A stretch of DNA of 12,909 bases from Akkermansiaceae bacterium (GTDB lineage: Bacteria; Verrucomicrobiota; Verrucomicrobiia; Verrucomicrobiales; Akkermansiaceae). Below, piece after piece: positions 1 through 7,265 of the stretch. The stretch lies in contig JARFPV010000389.1 in assembly GCA_029288115.1 (NCBI GenBank), forward strand, positions 1-12,909, given 5' to 3'. Position 1 is the first letter of the stretch. Each line of letters begins with the position of its first letter. Under the pieces are notes generated by a model, which saw only the letters and a list, made by a program, of their open reading frames with translations, did not search any database and was not told the DNA's origin. The translations under genes and the position numbers were made by a program.

Positions 1-1
1 C

Positions 2-59
2 GCGGGTTTGCAACCCGCAACAACCTAAGCGCACATCCTGCCGCGGGTTGCAAACCCGC
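2..59. repeat. REP-like inverted repeat pair
   Basis: Two 17-base units, at 2-18 and 43-59, are perfect reverse complements of each other. Each unit is itself a near-palindrome with 7-base arms (GCGGGTT/AACCCGC) around a 3-base centre, TGC in one copy and GCA in the other. The pair starts 13 bases past the stop codon of the minus-strand gene at 72-1547, in extragenic sequence. This layout is that of a REP/BIME-type element. Neither strand shows a T-run after the stems, so a classical terminator is unlikely. The window edge may cut a longer array. Confidence 0.7.
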
Positions 60-71
60 ACTCCACACGCA

Positions 72-1547
72 TCAATGCGTTCCGGGAAGGTATCTGTAAT
101 ACACCTCCAACATGAGCGTGCACAGGCAGGTGCGGTAGTGAATCCCCTCTGGAGTTTCTTTTGCGAAGAGCGCCCCAACGGCTTTTGTCCCATCGTTCCC
201 TCCGGGTTTTTTCCACGAGCCATCCTCGTTTTGATTCAGGAGGATTTGATCACGGAATATTTCATTGTATGTCTGCCACTGCTCGCCACCACGCTGCATC
301 ATTGCCTGTGAATGGTAGTAGTGCGCGTAGAGATCACTCTCGGCGCCATTGTAATCGAGTTTCGCCTCACGCAGAATGTATCTGGCTCCATTGCGAACTT
401 CCTTGCGCGATCCCTTACCCCACATCTGGAAGGCTAGCACGCCCGCACCCGTCAGACTATGGCTCCCTGCCTCGCTGGATCCAGTGTATGCGAACCTGCC
501 GTTAGCAGCCTGTCTGGCACTGACGTATTCCAGGGCTTTTTTCACGGTGGTGTTCATACTTGGAAACTCGATACCGGTGACCTTGCATGCCTTGAGCGCC
601 TGAATGTGCCACGCGGCAACCGAGAGGTCACCACCACGGCCACCGGTCATGTCATAGCCATAATCCCAGCCGCCGGAACTGTGTTGGTTTTCAATGATCC
701 AGTTAGCAGCCTGGGTAAGTATCTCTTTGTGGCGGGGAATACCGTAACCGTTTGGACCCCCAAAGCTGAATGCCTCGGCAAGTGCATACGTCGCAATCGC
801 ATGCTCGTAAGGCCAGTGTCTGTCGTTTAGATTGGTAGCGAGCTTACCGTCATTCTTCGCCCCGACTTGTAATAAATATACGATGGCATCCAGACACGAC
901 TGACCAAACTCCTCGGAATCCGGAGTCTCGCAGTGACCGAGGTAAGCGAGCAGAGCCAGTCCGGTCATACCGACCTTGTGGCCCTGCCCCCAACTGCCGT
1001 CATTGGACTGGTTGTGTTTCATCCATAACAATGCTCGAACCACCGCATCCTCAACCTGCGGTTTTCCTCCATAGGTGTTTATCCGTGACAGGCGGTCTTG
1101 TTTAGAACAGCGCTTTTCATGCGGAGGCAGCCCTCGCAATCCATCAGGCCCACCGCTGTCCCAACCAATCCCATCATCGCCCAGACCATTTCCATTTCCT
1201 GAAATAAGGCCCTCGGCATTAACCTGTGAATCAGTTTTCGGCAGAAAAACCTCATTTACGGCATCTGCCACAAGCGGGTTGGCTACACCCTTTGGTGAGG
1301 AGGGATTCGAGGTTGGGCTATGCCTGACCGGTGGATCAGTAAGTGGCTTTTCAGGCGTTTCACGCCCACGCACGTACTGGATATCATCGGGAATCTTCTC
1401 GATCGCCGGAAGAAAAAACATCGCCAAACTGACACCAACCAACAGAACAGTTAGAATAGAAATAACGATGCTGGAAATCGTCGAGTTTCTCTTTTGACGG
1501 TCGAGGCGAGCAAGTGCCTCTGGGGATAATACTGCGTGTAGGCTCAT
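72..1547 (-). CDS. membrane-anchored prenyltransferase/squalene-oxidase-repeat protein
   Basis: The 491-residue product has a short charged N-terminus (1-23), one hydrophobic segment (about 24-47) suited to a signal anchor, a low-complexity Pro/Gly/Ser linker (about 60-140), and a helical repeat domain (about 160-490). The repeat domain carries several QW-like motifs: QSNDGSWG at 180-187, QHSSGGWDYG at 288-297, QAANGRFAYTG at 346-356 and QNEDGSWK at 439-446. The segment GDLSVAAWHIQALKA (306-320) is typical of the alpha/alpha-toroid squalene-cyclase fold. I see no DXDD acid motif of squalene-hopene cyclases, so terpene cyclisation is not supported. The domain is probably extracytoplasmic, anchored in the inner membrane, and may bind protein or glycan; that role is inference. 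The start is the ATG at 1545-1547. The true substrate or partner is unknown. Confidence 0.85.
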   Translation of the reverse strand: MSLHAVLSPEALARLDRQKRNSTISSIVISILTVLLVGVSLAMFFLPAIEKIPDDIQYVRGRETPEKPLTDPPVRHSPTSNPSSPKGVANPLVADAVNEVFLPKTDSQVNAEGLISGNGNGLGDDGIGWDSGGPDGLRGLPPHEKRCSKQDRLSRINTYGGKPQVEDAVVRALLWMKHNQSNDGSWGQGHKVGMTGLALLAYLGHCETPDSEEFGQSCLDAIVYLLQVGAKNDGKLATNLNDRHWPYEHAIATYALAEAFSFGGPNGYGIPRHKEILTQAANWIIENQHSSGGWDYGYDMTGGRGGDLSVAAWHIQALKACKVTGIEFPSMNTTVKKALEYVSARQAANGRFAYTGSSEAGSHSLTGAGVLAFQMWGKGSRKEVRNGARYILREAKLDYNGAESDLYAHYYHSQAMMQRGGEQWQTYNEIFRDQILLNQNEDGSWKKPGGNDGTKAVGALFAKETPEGIHYRTCLCTLMLEVYYRYLPGTH

Positions 1548-1700
1548 GGTTTCGTGGTGTTGGTTGTTGGATTGAGGTTCGGGGAGAAATGTCCCGCACC
1601 TCGCAACCTCACACCGGCGAACCCGTGCAATTCAGACTAACAACACACAGCTGTCCTCCGGCCAGGCCGTCGGCAATCGGGTTGTTTGCACACCGCAAAT

Positions 1701-1824
1701 CAAAAAAAATTGACCAGCAGCGGGCGTCGAGGTGCGAAACGAATGAAACGGTCCGCCGGTTTCGCGCGGCATCTCGCTTCATGGGGTGAAACGCACCACC
1801 CACTGCTGGTCTTAGGTTTTTTTT
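1701..1824. terminator. folded, bidirectional terminator-like element
   Basis: A 9-base perfect stem joins 1712-1720 (GACCAGCAG) to 1803-1811 (CTGCTGGTC). It continues inward across a 1x1 mismatch with GGG 1722-1724/CCC 1799-1801, and then GGTGCG 1731-1736/CGCACC 1792-1797. A local hairpin GAAAC 1745-1749/GTTTC 1759-1763 lies inside. The outer stem is followed by a T8 run on both strands: 1817-1824 on plus, and 1702-1709 read on minus. It starts just past the minus-strand stop codon at 1823-1825, so the likely job is 3' end formation for the barrel gene at 1823-2896. The loop is far longer than in an ordinary intrinsic terminator, so a structured 3' UTR or small RNA is also possible. The rest of the gap (1548-1700) shows nothing I can name. 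Confidence 0.5.
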
Positions 1825-2896
1825 ACCAGCCGAATTGGAATCCAGCGGTCATGAACCATTCAGTGCCCAGCTGTGGTCCGTCGAGTTTTTGATAGACCGG
1901 AGCACCCGCCTCAATGGCAAAACGCGCACCGCTTTCGGTGTGCCAGAGGTTTAAACCAAGGGCGAGATCGACTCGTGAGCCACCCTGGGCATCGGGGTCA
2001 ACTGGGGCTGCCATCGGCCCTCCCATGATAGTAACAGGCATTTTTGAATCGCTGCCATCGACATTACTCCAGCTGGTCGCAACGAGACGCAAAGACACTG
2101 AAGACCTCGCACTGAGCCTACGGCTGATCCAACCCGTCGCGGAAATGCGGTCGCCGAGAGTGTAGCCATTGTCGTTTTCCCCAAGGCGAATCACTGCGGA
2201 AAACTGACCACCATAAGACCAATCTTCCGTATGCCCTAACCAAGTAATCGAGGGCTTGAGATCCCAGGTGCCCGATCCAAGCTGCATCGGATATCCCATG
2301 TGAAGACCATTCGGCATTTTCTCATCAATGCTACCCGTGGGGATCGATAGCCCGAGACCGACATGCGCACTGCTGTTCCTTTCCTTGAACAAGCTGTAGT
2401 AGGCGGACAGGGTGGTATCACCGTAGCCGGAGGAACGCATCGTGTTTTTTACACCCATCATGTTAACCATCGGCATACTGGAGTCCAGATAGTTTCCCAT
2501 CAGCATCAGCGTCAGTTGATCGGTGGGCGCATACATCACACCTAACATGTGCATCTGCATATCCATCTCTGTGGCATTCATCATGTATCCCGCACGCGCG
2601 GCGGCATCGGAGATCTGGGAATCACCATTGTAGTTGCGCTGCATACTCATAAACATGTAGCGGTAGGAGGCCATCAGCCCCCCCTTGTGATGGATGTGAT
2701 CACCCATCACCCCGATGGGAGCGTGGGTGAAGTAGTCGTGTCCGGTGAGAGCGCATCCGCAGCCAGTGGCGCAGACACAGTTACCCGGCGTGCAGGCACT
2801 GCAAGAGGCTGCGGTAGGTATGAGTTGTTCACTCGCTTTGATCGCGGGTGTGAGAGCCGTGACCAGCACGACAGCGAAAATTGAGAATCGTTTCAT
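1823..2896 (-). CDS. putative outer-membrane beta-barrel, Met/His/Cys-rich (copper-linked family?)
   Basis: The 357-residue product begins with a signal peptide (MKRFSIFAVVLVTALTPAIKA, cleavage near 21). A mature N-terminal cluster of six cysteines follows at 32, 35, 40, 42, 46 and 48 (CxxC, then two CxC pairs), then the motif HAPIGVMGDHIHHKG (58-72). Residues 75-153 hold 18 methionines in 79 positions. The rest alternates polar and aromatic residues in strand-like fashion and ends FQFGW, as outer-membrane barrels often do. The HAPIGVMGDH...SYRYM signature and 'MYAPTDQLTLML' (121-132) recall a family of 'transporter-like' barrels often annotated near copper-resistance genes; this is from memory, not a search. 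Cys, Met and His clusters suit Cu(I)/soft-metal binding, which is inference. It probably forms a unit with the small gene 140 bases upstream. Confidence 0.75.
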   Translation of the reverse strand: MKRFSIFAVVLVTALTPAIKASEQLIPTAASCSACTPGNCVCATGCGCALTGHDYFTHAPIGVMGDHIHHKGGLMASYRYMFMSMQRNYNGDSQISDAAARAGYMMNATEMDMQMHMLGVMYAPTDQLTLMLMGNYLDSSMPMVNMMGVKNTMRSSGYGDTTLSAYYSLFKERNSSAHVGLGLSIPTGSIDEKMPNGLHMGYPMQLGSGTWDLKPSITWLGHTEDWSYGGQFSAVIRLGENDNGYTLGDRISATGWISRRLSARSSVSLRLVATSWSNVDGSDSKMPVTIMGGPMAAPVDPDAQGGSRVDLALGLNLWHTESGARFAIEAGAPVYQKLDGPQLGTEWFMTAGFQFGW

Positions 2897-2910
2897 TTTG
2901 TAATAAGTAT

Positions 2911-2916
2911 TTTATA
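2911..2916 (-). promoter_or_regulatory. candidate -10 box upstream of the barrel gene
   Basis: On the minus strand, TATAAA lies 14 bases before the ATG at 2896, in a short AT-rich patch that contrasts with the GC-rich surroundings. No good -35 box is seen at 16-18 bases. If it is used, the leader would be only about 8 bases. It could give the barrel gene its own transcript in addition to read-through from 3036-3428. Confidence 0.3.
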
Positions 2917-3035
2917 GATTGAAAAATTAAGAGACGCATACGCCCGCGATGGGGCACGCCAGAAAGGAGTTCGGCGCGAAACGCACCAAATTGAAAGGTT
3001 GGGACAAATAGCCGTCCCCAGACTAAAACAGTTAC

Positions 3036-3428
3036 CTAAACAACGATTTGCGGCGGCGGCAACGCGGGCAAAACTTTCCGCACAACCAGATACCACGGGA
3101 GTTCGGGTGACCTGCCACAGTATCGTGCTCCAGGTGGCCTCAATATGACGCATCCTGATGCGGCGGCGGATATCCACTTCACCGTTGGGCTGGATTCAGG
3201 CACGGGGGCCTCTTCCTGCTCCTCCTGGCGCTCTTGTTGCACCGCACAGCACATCGAACATGGCTCAGCACCGTTGAAAGTGCTCTCAATGGCCTCTGCC
3301 ACACCACGCTCAGGCGCACGATCCTGAAGCATCGTGCTCCACGCCCATCCCTGAACAAACATCAGGTGAGAGTCCGTGACAGCAAGTGCTGCCAGAAGGC
3401 ATAGGCATTTTCCAAACCAGTGGCTCAT
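3036..3428 (-). CDS. small Cys-containing protein of a Verrucomicrobiota-type family
   Basis: From the ATG at 3426-3428 the product is 130 residues. It has an N-terminal hydrophobic segment (about 5-30) that may be a signal peptide or anchor, then the motif EPCSMCCA (55-62), an acidic Gln/Glu stretch (about 64-75), and a C-terminal tail ending in LPALPPPQIVV (120-130). The order WAWSTMLQ...GVAEAIESTFNGAEPCSMC matches, from memory, a short uncharacterised family in Verrucomicrobiota and Planctomycetota with a hydrophobic start, a 'TFDGEHPC..C' core and a 'PPLPPP' end. The open frame extends to 3521, but that extension would overrun the divergent promoter region and lacks family character, so I take the inner start. 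The next gene downstream encodes a Cys/Met-rich barrel, hinting at a shared metal-related role. Function is unknown. Confidence 0.7.
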   Translation of the reverse strand: MSHWFGKCLCLLAALAVTDSHLMFVQGWAWSTMLQDRAPERGVAEAIESTFNGAEPCSMCCAVQQERQEEQEEAPVPESSPTVKWISAAASGCVILRPPGARYCGRSPELPWYLVVRKVLPALPPPQIVV

Positions 3429-3438
3429 GGTTGACGCC

Positions 3439-3467
3439 CACATATTCAGTTCGGGCGCGGCAGTCAA
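3439..3467 (-). promoter_or_regulatory. candidate sigma70-type promoter for 3036-3428
   Basis: On the minus strand, TTGACT (3462-3467) is followed by 17 bases and TATGTG (3439-3444). The predicted start near 3432 leaves only about 4 bases before the ATG at 3428, so the mRNA would be almost leaderless. It lies in the 101-base divergent gap shared with grpE. Confidence 0.35.
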
Positions 3468-3529
3468 GCCAACGCGACTTATGAGCAATATACGCGGATG
3501 AAAAGGTTGACGAAGCCGCACTCTTCGCT

Positions 3530-4171
3530 ATGTGTTCCGCCATGCAGAAAGCCAACGAGGAATCCACACAGACCACCGACGAGCCAATCGCCGGTGAGAA
3601 TGACAACGCTCCGGTGGAGGACGCCCCACAGGAGGAAGTTACTGAAAGCACTGATGCCCCGGAAGAAACCGAGGAGGAAATTGATCCATGGGAAGCTCTG
3701 GAAATGGAAGTCGCCAAGTGGAAGGATCAAGCGATCCGCACAGCTGCTGAGCTCGATAATTACCGCAAACGCATGGCGCGCGAAAAACTCGACGCCGTAC
3801 GCTACGGCAACCAAAGCCTCCTCGAGGAGATCCTCCCCGTGCTTGATAATTTTGACATGGGTATGCAAGCCGCCGCCCAGGAAGAAGGCTCAATGCTCTA
3901 CATGGGTATGAACATGGTGCAAAAACAGCTCGGTGAGTTTCTCAGCTCGCAGAACGTCGAGGAAATCCCGGCAACCGCAGGTGGAGAGTTCGACCCGAAT
4001 CTACACGAGGCACTGAGCCAGGAGCCCAGTGACGAGGTCGAGGCAGGCAACATCGTGCGCGTCATGCGCAAGGGATATCGCATTGGCGAGCGGCTGCTGA
4101 GGCCAGCCAATGTCGTTGTGGCAGCCAGCGAGGGTGAATCCACCGAATCCGAAACATCTGAAAGCGAGTAA
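3530..4171 (+). CDS. grpE: GrpE, nucleotide-exchange factor for DnaK
   Basis: GrpE promotes ADP release from DnaK in the cytoplasmic DnaK-DnaJ-GrpE chaperone cycle. The 213-residue product has a disordered acidic N-terminus (1-52), a long helix that forms the dimer stalk (about 54-110, including ELDNYRKRMAREK at 74-86), a helix bundle, and a C-terminal beta domain. The family signature runs from FDPNLHEAL (154-162) through EAGNIVRVMRKGYRIGERLLRPA (171-193). The start may be ATG 3530 or ATG 3542; neither has a clear Shine-Dalgarno, and the second gives a product 4 residues shorter. The stop is 3 bases before dnaJ, so the two are surely co-transcribed. No CIRCE repeat is seen upstream, and no clear plus-strand promoter stands out in the divergent gap. 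Confidence 0.97.
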   Translation: MCSAMQKANEESTQTTDEPIAGENDNAPVEDAPQEEVTESTDAPEETEEEIDPWEALEMEVAKWKDQAIRTAAELDNYRKRMAREKLDAVRYGNQSLLEEILPVLDNFDMGMQAAAQEEGSMLYMGMNMVQKQLGEFLSSQNVEEIPATAGGEFDPNLHEALSQEPSDEVEAGNIVRVMRKGYRIGERLLRPANVVVAASEGESTESETSESE

Positions 4172-4174
4172 ACC

Positions 4175-5335
4175 ATGACAGCCAAACGCGATTATTACGA
4201 GGTTCTCGGAGTTTCCAAGGACGCCACAGCTTCGGAGCTAAAAAAAGCCTACCGCAAGCTGGCGATCAAGTTTCACCCAGATAAGAACCCAGACGACGCA
4301 GAGGCCGAGGAAAAATTCAAGGAACTCGGTGAGGCATACGAAGCTCTCAGCGATGAGGACAAACGCGCTGCCTACGATCGCTACGGACATGCCGCCTTTG
4401 AAAATGGTGGCGGCGGCAGTCGCGGAGGCGGCGGCTTCGGTGGCTTCCACGATGCCTCGGACATCTTCTCCCAAGTATTCGGCGGTGCCTTCGGCGGAGG
4501 TGGATTTGAGGACATCTTTGGTGGTGGCGGCAGAAGACGCCGCGACCCTTCCGGCAGAAAACCGGGCAGCGACCTGCGCTACGACCTGGAAATCACTCTG
4601 GAGGAAGCCGCGGAAGGAGTGCAGAAGGAACTTGAGATCGAAAAGCTCGAGGCCTGTACATCCTGCAACAGCTCTGGCTCAAAAAGCGGCACTGGCAGGA
4701 AAACCTGCTCAACCTGCGGTGGTCAAGGAGCTGTGACTCGCCAAGCAGGAATTTTCATCCAGCAAACAGAATGCCCCGAGTGCCATGGCGCCGGACAAAC
4801 CATTTCAGACCCCTGCCCCGATTGCCGGGGCGAAGGACGCCGTAATGAGGACACCCGGATCAAAATCAACATCCCCGCTGGAGTCGACGATGGCACCCGG
4901 TTACGTTCGACAGGAAATGGCGACGCCGGACTGCGCGGCGGTCAGCCTGGAGACCTCTACGTGTTTCTGCACATCAAGCCACACGATGTTTTCCAACGCG
5001 AGGACGACGACCTGTTCTGCGAGGTCCCCATGCCATTCGCGACCGCCGCTCTTGGCGGCGAATTGGAAGTCCCCACCCTCGAAGGCAAGTCATCCATCAA
5101 AATCCCAGCCGGCACGCAAGGCGGCACTACATTCCGCCTGCGCAATCGCGGCATCAAGGATCTGCGCTCCGGCGGCAAAGGAGATCTTCATGTCGAGGTG
5201 CAAGTCGAGGTTCCAACCAAACTCAAAAGCGAGCAAAAGGAAAAACTCGTCGAGTTTTCCGAGTCCATTGGTGAGGAAAACAACCCGATGCAGGAGTCGT
5301 TTTTCGAGAAAGCCAAGCGTTTCTTCGGCTCGTAA
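4175..5335 (+). CDS. dnaJ: DnaJ, Hsp40 co-chaperone
   Basis: DnaJ stimulates the DnaK ATPase and delivers unfolded substrates. The 386-residue product has the full type I layout: J domain (about 5-70) with HPD at 34-36, a Gly/Phe-rich linker (about 78-122), four zinc-binding CxxC modules (162-165, 179-182, 201-204, 215-218), then the two C-terminal substrate-binding domains and dimerisation tail (about 225-386). The first zinc module reads CTSCNSSG and so departs from the usual CxxCxGxG, but both cysteines are kept. Length is normal for the family. It starts 3 bases after the grpE stop, and rsmE follows after 24 bases, consistent with one operon. The grpE-dnaJ pair probably responds together to heat or protein stress, though the controlling site is not visible. 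Confidence 0.98.
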   Translation: MTAKRDYYEVLGVSKDATASELKKAYRKLAIKFHPDKNPDDAEAEEKFKELGEAYEALSDEDKRAAYDRYGHAAFENGGGGSRGGGGFGGFHDASDIFSQVFGGAFGGGGFEDIFGGGGRRRRDPSGRKPGSDLRYDLEITLEEAAEGVQKELEIEKLEACTSCNSSGSKSGTGRKTCSTCGGQGAVTRQAGIFIQQTECPECHGAGQTISDPCPDCRGEGRRNEDTRIKINIPAGVDDGTRLRSTGNGDAGLRGGQPGDLYVFLHIKPHDVFQREDDDLFCEVPMPFATAALGGELEVPTLEGKSSIKIPAGTQGGTTFRLRNRGIKDLRSGGKGDLHVEVQVEVPTKLKSEQKEKLVEFSESIGEENNPMQESFFEKAKRFFGS

Positions 5336-5359
5336 TCCCTATTCCTAACAATCACCTCC

Positions 5360-6088
5360 ATGAACCGCTACTTTCTTGAACCCGGTGCATGGACCGAGCG
5401 CACCCTCAGCCTGACCGATGAGGAAGCTCACCACGCCCTGCGAGTAATGCGGGCCAAGGAAGGCGAACGTATCGAGGTTTTTGATGGCGAAGGAAAATCC
5501 GCCATCTGCACCATCGCCCAAGCTTCGCGCAGCTTGATCGAATGCAGTATCGAAAGCACCACCAGCCAAGAGCACCCCAAGCATCCGGTGACTCTTTGCC
5601 AATCGATCCCCAAAGGCGGCAACATGGAATTGATCGTGCAAAAAGCCGTTGAACTCGGAGTCAGCAACATCCAACCACTGATCACAGCCCACACTGTGGC
5701 GAGGCCTGACGCCATCGCCAAGAAACAAGCGAAATGGCAGCGCATCGCACTGGAAGCCTGCAAACAGTGTGGCCAGAATCACCTTCCCCGGATCGAGGAA
5801 CCACTCGCGTTTTCCGACTGGATACAAAGAGAGTCATCGACAACCTCCAGAATCATCGCCGCACTCGACCCGGCGGCAGTTCATTTTAAAGAATGGTTAG
5901 AAAAACGCCCCATCACAGCCGGTGTGGAGCTACTCATTGGGCCGGAGGGCGATTTCTCACCTGACGAATACCAACAGGCCTACGCCGTTGGGTTCCTCCC
6001 GGTAAGTCTAGGCGACATCGTATTGCGCGTGGAAACCGCCACCCTTTACGGCCTCAGCGTGCTTCGACATGAACTGTCGCGAGAGTGA
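5360..6088 (+). CDS. rsmE: RsmE, 16S rRNA m3U1498 methyltransferase
   Basis: RsmE uses S-adenosylmethionine to methylate N3 of U1498 in 16S rRNA of the small subunit. The 242-residue product has the N-terminal PUA-like RNA-binding part with HHALRVMR (24-31), then a SPOUT knot domain with KGGNMELIVQKAVELGV (85-101), EACKQCGQN (132-140), IGPEGDFS (193-200) and LGDIVLRVETA (217-227). The last two are the SAM-binding knot motifs; the usual forms are GPEGGF and LGxRILRTETA, so this copy has mild substitutions but keeps the core. It follows dnaJ by 24 bases, a linkage seen in several bacterial groups. Its TGA directly abuts the stop of the convergent amidase gene, with no space for a terminator. 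Confidence 0.95.
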   Translation: MNRYFLEPGAWTERTLSLTDEEAHHALRVMRAKEGERIEVFDGEGKSAICTIAQASRSLIECSIESTTSQEHPKHPVTLCQSIPKGGNMELIVQKAVELGVSNIQPLITAHTVARPDAIAKKQAKWQRIALEACKQCGQNHLPRIEEPLAFSDWIQRESSTTSRIIAALDPAAVHFKEWLEKRPITAGVELLIGPEGDFSPDEYQQAYAVGFLPVSLGDIVLRVETATLYGLSVLRHELSRE

Positions 6089-7150
6089 TCAGCGAGTGAT
6101 CGACTTGCGATACACGTTCACCGCCCTGACAATAGCGGCGGCAAGTGTTTGCTGGTAAGCCGTCGAATGCACCTTTCTTGCCTCTGTACGATTGGAAATA
6201 AAGCCACCTTCCACCAATACAGCTGGAATACGGATTCCGGTCAGCACATTAAATCGCGCACGCTTGATTCCGCGATCCTCAATCTTGAAATCATTGCCAT
6301 ACTTGGAGTCGTTTAAATACAGAAGCATGCGGCTGTGAGCCGCCGTTGCGAGTGCGATACTTGCAGAATCTGTGATGTTTCCGGGAACCATACGGAAATC
6401 ACCCTGACGAACCCCCCGCCCCATATGCGGCACTCCTACGGGAGAAATAGTAAACGTTTCAATGCCGTTGGCTCTACCATTCCCTCCCGAATTAAAATGA
6501 ATACTGATGAAGACCGCGTTCGGGTATTTATTCGCTATACGCACACGGTTCGCCAAACTAACAAACACATCACTGTCCCGTGTCATCACAACCTGGTATC
6601 CCTGCTTCTGCAGCTGATCACGGACCATACGCGCAACCTTAAGCGCGTAGTATTTCTCATGCACCTTGTAAAACCCCACCGCACCCGAATCTGAGCCCCC
6701 GTGCCCGGCATCTATCACGACTGTCTTGAATGACTTGGCACTCTTGATGTGCGATGGACGTAGAACAGGATCCACGAGCTTAACCAGATCAGTGCGTGAA
6801 AGAAGATACCGTCCGTTACTCTTGATAATCGGATGGCTTAGCTTAAAAAGCACACCGTTCATAACAAGAGAGTGGGAACCCGAACGGAACTTCATTTCGA
6901 TCTCCGGAGTTTTTTTACCCTGCTGAATACGCGCGGCACGGTAGAGCACAATGTAGGTGCCTTCGGTGATCTTATCAAAATAATAGAAGGTCTTCAGGCT
7001 TCTCAACGTCACATGATCCTGCCCCTTATACTTCGCAGTCTCCCACTTGAACGCTTGGACATCGGATTGAAAACCGACAAGCAGTAGCAGCACAGTGAGA
7101 AGCGGAAGTAGAAGTTTTTTTGCAGGAGTATCTGTCGCGGTTCGATTCAC
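6089..7150 (-). CDS. secreted N-acetylmuramoyl-L-alanine amidase (Amidase_3)
   Basis: This enzyme cleaves the amide bond between MurNAc and L-Ala in peptidoglycan, outside the inner membrane, during cell separation or wall turnover. The 353-residue product has a signal peptide (about 1-33, ending VQA), an N-terminal beta-rich domain (about 38-135) like the copper-amine-oxidase-N/stalk type, and a zinc amidase domain (about 142-350). The expected zinc ligands and catalytic glutamate are present: His150 in DAGHGG, Glu165 in VHEK, His218 in IHFN, and Glu314 in VEGGFISN. It is an AmiC/CwlD-like amidase without an AMIN domain or visible SPOR/LysM modules; the final subtype is uncertain. It is monocistronic on the minus strand, convergent with rsmE and divergent from the SMP-30 gene. 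Confidence 0.93.
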   Translation of the reverse strand: MNRTATDTPAKKLLLPLLTVLLLLVGFQSDVQAFKWETAKYKGQDHVTLRSLKTFYYFDKITEGTYIVLYRAARIQQGKKTPEIEMKFRSGSHSLVMNGVLFKLSHPIIKSNGRYLLSRTDLVKLVDPVLRPSHIKSAKSFKTVVIDAGHGGSDSGAVGFYKVHEKYYALKVARMVRDQLQKQGYQVVMTRDSDVFVSLANRVRIANKYPNAVFISIHFNSGGNGRANGIETFTISPVGVPHMGRGVRQGDFRMVPGNITDSASIALATAAHSRMLLYLNDSKYGNDFKIEDRGIKRARFNVLTGIRIPAVLVEGGFISNRTEARKVHSTAYQQTLAAAIVRAVNVYRKSITR

Positions 7151-7174
7151 GGTTGGATTAACGTAGGTGCTTGA

Positions 7175-7202
7175 ACTTTAAACGATACGAAAAAAATGAC
7201 AA
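7175..7202 (-). promoter_or_regulatory. candidate promoter for the amidase gene
   Basis: On the minus strand, TTGTCA (7197-7202) is followed by 16 bases, starting with T7, and then TAAAGT (7175-7180). The predicted start near 7168 gives a leader of about 18 bases before the ATG at 7150. It lies in the 115-base divergent gap. No equally good site is seen for the plus-strand gene at 7266. Confidence 0.35.
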
Positions 7203-7265
7203 CCGTATTTCTGCGAATCACAGCACGCTCTCGACATTCGACTCGACCACTGCTAATCCAGCGGC

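Noticed and set aside
459..830. 123-codon plus-strand open frame opposite the squalene-cyclase-fold gene
   Set aside because: The minus-strand frame carries the repeat motifs and a membrane anchor; this one is a shadow.
3001..3018. GGGAC/GTCCC hairpin between the two putative metal-handling genes
   Set aside because: Five pairs with an 8-base loop and no T-run on either strand is not enough for a terminator or attenuator call.
3479..3868. 129-codon minus-strand open frame opposite grpE
   Set aside because: It is antisense to the conserved GrpE coding sequence and has no supporting motif or context.
4785..5348. 187-codon plus-strand open frame within dnaJ
   Set aside because: It overlaps dnaJ in another frame, its composition is Ser/Pro/Arg-rich without a family signature, and the DnaJ frame is unambiguous.
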